11,619 nucleotides of DNA from Thermoplasmata archaeon (GTDB taxonomy: Archaea > Thermoplasmatota > E2 > DHVEG-1): contig DAOWFO010000065.1 of assembly GCA_030637965.1 (NCBI GenBank), positions 1 through 11,619 of the forward strand. Reading direction: 5' to 3'. Made by a program: the position numbers and the translations under genes. Of this stretch, positions 7,895-11,619 are shown piece after piece; the stretch's first letter is position 1, and every line of letters starts with the position of its first letter. A model generated the notes under the pieces. That model saw only the letters and a program-made list of their open reading frames with translations. It was not told the origin of the DNA and searched no databases.

Positions 7895-8251
7895 CTAAAG
7901 CTTTGGAGATGATAATTTCCCAATAGCCTTTTTAATATGCAATCTATCTTTTTCACCTATTTCATCAACTATACAGTTTACAAGGTTATTTTTCACGTCA
8001 TTCCAGTTTAAAGTTGACATACCAAAATATAATTTTTTCTTAACATTAGATGCTTTGTGAATATGTGGAGACCATTTTCCTGGAGAAGTGTCACAATTAT
8101 CCATATGAAGTACATAATTTTTCATTAGAGGTTTTTTATCAATAAGATAAATCTCAAATTTTCGGTTAAAATATTTGTAATCAGTATCTCTTTCAAAATA
8201 GCGGTATTCAAGTTCATAGTTTTTGTTTATTTTTATGTTTCCTCTTTCCAT
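7895..8251 (-). CDS. Uncharacterised 118-residue protein
   Basis: I do not recognise the family. The ATG at 8251 is supported by AGGTGA (complement of 8256-8261), 4 bases upstream and the best ribosome binding site of the two small genes. The product is basic and rich in Lys, Asn and Tyr. The first half looks like consecutive beta strands (YELEYRYF, KFEIYLI, NYVLHM), followed by an HxH motif in WSPHIHKA (H63, H65) and a probable C-terminal helix from about 82 to 112. H49, H63, H65, C53 and C93 could in principle bind a metal, but no known site is recognised. There is no signal peptide or membrane segment. It lies 77 bases downstream of EF-2 on the same strand, where other archaea often have EF-1A. 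The ribosome binding site and clean stop argue for a real gene; its lineage range and function are unknown. Confidence 0.7.
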   Translation of the reverse strand: MERGNIKINKNYELEYRYFERDTDYKYFNRKFEIYLIDKKPLMKNYVLHMDNCDTSPGKWSPHIHKASNVKKKLYFGMSTLNWNDVKNNLVNCIVDEIGEKDRLHIKKAIGKLSSPKL

Positions 8252-8285
8252 CTATTCACCTAACATGATAATTTAATTGTAAGTC

Positions 8286-8297
8286 TAATAATTTATG
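8286..8297 (-). promoter_or_regulatory. Candidate TATA box for the 118-residue protein gene
   Basis: On the - strand the segment reads CATAAATTATTA. Centred near 8292, it would start transcription near 8266, about 15 bases before the ATG and including the AGGTGA site. It lies just behind the EF-2 T-runs, so the small gene could be an independent unit. Confidence 0.3.
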
Positions 8298-8307
8298 TTT
8301 TTTTTAG

Positions 8308-8328
8308 AAAAATAGAAAAAGAATAATC
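8308..8328 (-). terminator. T-rich terminator after EF-2
   Basis: Right after the EF-2 stop the - strand reads TTATTC, TTTTTC, TATTTTTC, that is, repeated T-runs of the kind at which archaeal RNA polymerase stops. A + strand T8 run (8298-8305) follows and could pair with the preceding tract. It probably ends the uS12-uS7-EF-2 transcript. Confidence 0.45.
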
Positions 8329-10527
8329 TTAATCCATGTAATATTCAGCTGGAAACGGTTCAGGTTTCATACCTTTTCTTTCTCTTATTTGTGATACAAT
8401 TTGATTCTGAAGTTGTCTAGGTAGTGGTTCAAATCCTATGTTTTCTGTATTCCAAAGCACTCTTCCTCCAGTGGCCGACCGTATCGAAGATGCAAAACCA
8501 AACATTTCTGCAACCGGTGCTTTCGCGTCAATGTTAACCATGTCTTTTTCAGTTTTCATATCTCTTACAACAGATCTCCTTTGGTTCAACTCTTTAGAAG
8601 CATCTCCCATTAGGTCCTGTGGAGTACTAATAAATACCTTTTGCATAGGTTCAAGAAGTATTGGATCGGAGATTGTTATAGATCCATATAAAGCATTTCT
8701 CACTGCAGGTATTACCTGAGCAGGTCCTCTGTGTATTGCATCTTCGTGAAGCTTAGCATCAACCAATCTAACAAGCACTCCCTGACAAGGTTCGGAAGCA
8801 ATTGGTCCACTTTTCATAACCTCTTCAAATGACTGTGCAATTAACTCATGAGTTTCTGAAAGATATTGTATACCTTTGGTGACATCAGTAAGCATATTCA
8901 TTCCTTGTATGTCAAAAGTTCCTTTAGCAGTAATCTTGTCCATTCCAAGATCCTGTAATATTTTTACTACTTCTTTTTTGAATTTTTTTGCATTACTGGG
9001 AATTTCATTGCTATATAATGCCTTAATAATTTTTTCAGGCAATGGTTCAACTTCAATGTAAAATCTATTATGTTTGTTAGGTGATTTTCCCTCGAATTTA
9101 TTTGGACTTTTCTTTGCTATAGATTCTCTGTATACAACAATAGGCTCTGAACATACAACATCTACGCCATATTCATTTTTGATTCTATATTCTGTGATCT
9201 CAAGATGAAGTTCCCCCATACCAGCCATCAGATTTTCTCCAGTTTCTTGGTTAATATTTACCTGTATACTAGGATCTGCTTTTGAGACAATGCGAAGTAC
9301 TTCTATAAGTTTAGGCAAATCCTTTGTATGTTTTGCTTCCACTGCAACTGTAACAACTGGTTCAGATACATGAACGATACGTTCAAATGGCTCGTCCTCT
9401 GAATCACTAGTTACAGTACTACCTGCAATTGCATTTTTTATACCTGTAACGGCAACAACATTTCCTGCACTTACGTGTTCTACAGGAATCCTATCTGATC
9501 CAACCATAAGATTTACTTGTTGAACACGATTGATCTTTGGCATTCCAACCACATAGACTTCTTGCCCTCGTAAAATTTTACCGCTGTACATTCTTCCTAC
9601 TGCTATTTCACCTGCATGTGGATCCATAACAATTTTTGTAATCATAAGTGCAAGGGGTCCATTTTCATTTGTTTCAAGCATACTTTTTCCAAGATCGCTC
9701 TCCTGATCTCCTCTCCAAATATGAGGTATCCTATATTTTTGTGCAATTTTTGGAGATGGAAGATGATCTACAACCATATCTAGTAATACTTCGTGAATTT
9801 TTGTTTTTTTTGCTAATGATTTTTGATCATTGTTGTTACAGTAGTCATAGACATCCTTGAAACTAAGACCTGTTTTTTTCATGTATGGTGTAGATATGGC
9901 CCAGTTATAGAAAGCAGATCCGAAAGCCACACTTCCATCCTCTACTCTTACATTCCATTTACCTTTGAATTCTTCAGGAACCATCTTGTTTACCAGATCA
10001 TTAAATTTTGCAATTATTTTAACAAAACGTTGTTGCATTTCTTCTGGTGTGACCTTCAACTCATTGATTAAACGATCTACCTTATTAATAAATAAAATAG
10101 GTTTGACTTTTTCACGAAGTGCTTGCCGCACAACAGTTTCTGTTTGAGGCATAGCTCCTTCAACAGCACACACAACAACAACACACCCGTCGACAGCACG
10201 CATTGCACGTGTTACATCCCCACCAAAATCAACATGCCCTGGTGTGTCAAGAAGATTAATAAGATATTCGTTATCTTCAAAATCGTGTACCATGGATGCA
10301 GAGGCCGTGTTAATTGTAATACCTCTATCTTGTTCCTGCTCATCGAAATCAAGAACAAGCTGCTTTCCAGCAAGTTCTTCACTCATCATTCCACAGCCGG
10401 CAAGCAAGTTATCTGAAAGTGTTGTTTTTCCATGGTCAATATGTGCAGCTATCCCAATATTACGTATATAATCTAATTTGTTCATTAGGTTCTTTGCTTT
10501 TTTGATATTGTCTTCCTTTTTACCCAT
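8329..10527 (-). CDS. fusA: Translation elongation factor 2 (EF-2)
   Basis: EF-2 is the GTPase that moves tRNAs and mRNA through the ribosome after each peptide bond. At 732 residues the protein has the usual archaeal length. The GTPase motifs are intact: G1 AHIDHGKT (28-35), G2 RGIT (68-71), G3 DTPGH (94-98), G4 NKVD (148-151). The domain IV tip carries [12 protein letters not shown], in which H599 is the expected diphthamide residue, the modification shared by archaea and eukaryotes. The ATG at 10527 is preceded by TGAGGTT (complement of 10534-10540) at a 6-base distance, a good ribosome binding site. The gene follows uS7 by a 56-base AT-rich gap that could hold a weak extra promoter, and it is followed by T-runs. 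EF-1A and uS10, often next in archaeal str clusters, are not in this window. Confidence 0.97.
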   Translation of the reverse strand: MGKKEDNIKKAKNLMNKLDYIRNIGIAAHIDHGKTTLSDNLLAGCGMMSEELAGKQLVLDFDEQEQDRGITINTASASMVHDFEDNEYLINLLDTPGHVDFGGDVTRAMRAVDGCVVVVCAVEGAMPQTETVVRQALREKVKPILFINKVDRLINELKVTPEEMQQRFVKIIAKFNDLVNKMVPEEFKGKWNVRVEDGSVAFGSAFYNWAISTPYMKKTGLSFKDVYDYCNNNDQKSLAKKTKIHEVLLDMVVDHLPSPKIAQKYRIPHIWRGDQESDLGKSMLETNENGPLALMITKIVMDPHAGEIAVGRMYSGKILRGQEVYVVGMPKINRVQQVNLMVGSDRIPVEHVSAGNVVAVTGIKNAIAGSTVTSDSEDEPFERIVHVSEPVVTVAVEAKHTKDLPKLIEVLRIVSKADPSIQVNINQETGENLMAGMGELHLEITEYRIKNEYGVDVVCSEPIVVYRESIAKKSPNKFEGKSPNKHNRFYIEVEPLPEKIIKALYSNEIPSNAKKFKKEVVKILQDLGMDKITAKGTFDIQGMNMLTDVTKGIQYLSETHELIAQSFEEVMKSGPIASEPCQGVLVRLVDAKLHEDAIHRGPAQVIPAVRNALYGSITISDPILLEPMQKVFISTPQDLMGDASKELNQRRSVVRDMKTEKDMVNIDAKAPVAEMFGFASSIRSATGGRVLWNTENIGFEPLPRQLQNQIVSQIRERKGMKPEPFPAEYYMD

Positions 10528-10583
10528 AGTACTAACCTCATATAATTCACATAATATTTTTAATAAATCTAAATTTCTTATTT
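10528..10583 (-). promoter_or_regulatory. AT-rich uS7/EF-2 spacer with EF-2 ribosome binding site and possible internal promoter
   Basis: The spacer holds the clear EF-2 ribosome binding site TGAGGTT (complement of 10534-10540). Upstream on the - strand lie AAATTTAGA and TTTATTAAAA, either of which could act as a TATA box. The spacing to a start that still includes the ribosome binding site is only just adequate. EF-2 is probably also read from the uS12 promoter. Confidence 0.35.
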
Positions 10584-11177
10584 TTATCTGGCTGATTTGG
10601 CAACTCGCTCGGTATCATTTTTCTTAGCTACGGCAAAGGAGGATACATCATTTTTAGATGCCTTTATTATCTCCTCTGAAAGACAAACATCCATATGTTT
10701 CTTATTTTTATGGCTGTTGTTAACTGCACCTGTGCTGATATTACGTATTGCGAGATCCAAGCGCCTCTGTGGAGATGTATCAACTGCTTTAGGAACAGAT
10801 ATTCCCCCAAAACGTAATCTTGTTGTTTCTTCTTTTGGCGCAGAATTCTGAATGGCATGGATTAATACTTGTACAGGATTGGATTTTGTCTTTTTTTCAA
10901 TAATTTCAAGAGTGGATTTTACGACTTTATATGCTTTGATTTTCTTTCCATTGTACTTTGATGTTCTCATTATATTATTTATTAAACGTTCGATTATAGG
11001 AACTTTAGATTTAGCAAACATTTTATTTGCAAAAACCGCACCAAGATAGATATTTTCAGTATCTAGATTTATATATCGTTCTAAACCCTTATCTTCTACT
11101 TTCACACTACCCATATCATATTTCGCCAAAACGGGAAAAAAATGAGTAATTTTATCGCTATTCTTTTTTGCAGTCAT
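10584..11177 (-). CDS. rps7: Small ribosomal subunit protein uS7
   Basis: uS7 organises the head of the 30S subunit by binding the 3' domain of 16S rRNA, and it sits near the E-site tRNA. The 197-residue protein is within the usual archaeal range and longer than bacterial S7. Recognisable conserved parts are [14 protein letters not shown] (about 59-72), the [19 protein letters not shown] segment (about 100-118), [10 protein letters not shown], and the C-terminal ending [10 protein letters not shown] typical of archaeal and eukaryotic S7. Its ATG lies 2 bases after the uS12 stop (TAA-AC-ATG) and no good ribosome binding site sits at normal distance, so translation is probably coupled to uS12. 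EF-2 follows on the same strand, the conserved str order. Confidence 0.95.
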   Translation of the reverse strand: MTAKKNSDKITHFFPVLAKYDMGSVKVEDKGLERYINLDTENIYLGAVFANKMFAKSKVPIIERLINNIMRTSKYNGKKIKAYKVVKSTLEIIEKKTKSNPVQVLIHAIQNSAPKEETTRLRFGGISVPKAVDTSPQRRLDLAIRNISTGAVNNSHKNKKHMDVCLSEEIIKASKNDVSSFAVAKKNDTERVAKSAR

Positions 11178-11179
11178 GT

Positions 11180-11611
11180 TTATCGTCTCATTGCCTTCTC
11201 AATTTTTCCTCTAACCATTTCTTGAAGTGATACATCATTTACCTTTATAACCTTGAATCGGACTCCAGGGATATCACCGAAACTTCTTCCCATTCTACCG
11301 CCAATTCCCTCCACCATAACTTCGTCGTGTTCATCAATAAAACCAATGGCATTATCACCTGGAGCAAAGGCAGTAATTTGTCTTCCGTTCTTAATAAGTT
11401 GTATCTTTACACATTTACGAATGGCAGAATTTGGTTGTTTCGCTTCGATCCCTACTTTTTCGATAACAATTCCTCTAGCTTGGGATGTTCCTTCAAGAGG
11501 ATCTGCCTTTTCTTTTAAATGTAGGACTCTTTTTTTGTAGTACCTATCATTCCATAACTGCTGTTTTCTGTTTTTTTTGAGTTTCCGCGCTGCATTTATT
11601 CCTTTGCCCAT
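11180..11611 (-). CDS. rps12: Small ribosomal subunit protein uS12
   Basis: uS12 lines the decoding centre of the 30S subunit and helps control accuracy of tRNA selection. The 143-residue protein is full length for archaea. The hallmark loop [10 protein letters not shown] (58-67) and the second decoding-site loop around [13 protein letters not shown] (103-115) are both present. The ATG at 11611 is preceded by GGTGA (complement of 11615-11619), a good ribosome binding site that touches the window edge, so the gene is complete but its promoter is not visible. It is the first visible gene of the uS12-uS7-EF-2 cluster; in many archaea NusA-like and eL30 genes lie just upstream, which cannot be checked here. 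Confidence 0.97.
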   Translation of the reverse strand: MGKGINAARKLKKNRKQQLWNDRYYKKRVLHLKEKADPLEGTSQARGIVIEKVGIEAKQPNSAIRKCVKIQLIKNGRQITAFAPGDNAIGFIDEHDEVMVEGIGGRMGRSFGDIPGVRFKVIKVNDVSLQEMVRGKIEKAMRR

Positions 11612-11619
11612 ATTTCACC

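Noticed and set aside
8438..10471. Several open frames on the + strand opposite EF-2
   Set aside because: They lie wholly within the EF-2 gene, lack ribosome binding sites and recognisable domains, and are explained as antisense shadows of a conserved gene.
10597..11540. Open frames on the + strand opposite uS7 and uS12
   Set aside because: They are shadows of conserved ribosomal protein genes with no independent evidence.
1..11619. CRISPR array, insertion sequence, integrase site or tRNA gene
   Set aside because: I looked for regularly spaced repeats, terminal inverted repeats with a transposase, and cloverleaf sequences in the spacers and found none.

Overview
This is an AT-rich (roughly one third G+C by eye) chromosomal segment from an archaeon, almost certainly a euryarchaeon. 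It encodes both subunits of the D-family DNA polymerase, an archaeal MCM helicase, an archaeal-type SRP (7S) RNA, an EF-2 with the diphthamide histidine, and archaeal-type uS12 and uS7. PolD excludes the Crenarchaeota. The uS7 and EF-2 sequences look most like the Thermoplasmatota side of the tree to me, but that placement is from memory and only tentative. The low G+C of the SRP RNA outside its conserved helices argues against a hyperthermophile.

The left half (1-7860, + strand) is mainly DNA replication. It starts inside the gene for DP1, the small proofreading subunit of PolD, which is cut by the window edge. A 232-base AT-rich spacer follows, then the gene for DP2, the large catalytic subunit, with no intein. 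Next come a small two-helix membrane protein of unknown function, the SRP RNA (about 5372-5696), and the replicative helicase MCM.

The right half (7895-11611, - strand, converging on MCM) is mainly translation. In the direction of transcription it reads uS12, uS7 (2 bases after uS12), EF-2, and then, after a T-rich spacer, an unrecognised 118-residue protein. The two blocks meet tail to tail in a 34-base spacer that carries T-runs on both strands.

Functionally, DP1 and DP2 form the replicative polymerase, and DP2 ends in a PCNA-binding motif. MCM unwinds DNA ahead of the polymerase. uS12, uS7 and EF-2 act together in decoding and translocation, and the SRP RNA targets ribosomes making membrane proteins. 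All the large genes appear intact, with their catalytic residues in place.

I found no mobile element, CRISPR array, defence system or tRNA, and nothing I would call a new biological system. The least explained items are the two small genes (5079-5360 and 7895-8251), the tight packing of the SRP RNA, and a repeated palindrome near two gene starts.
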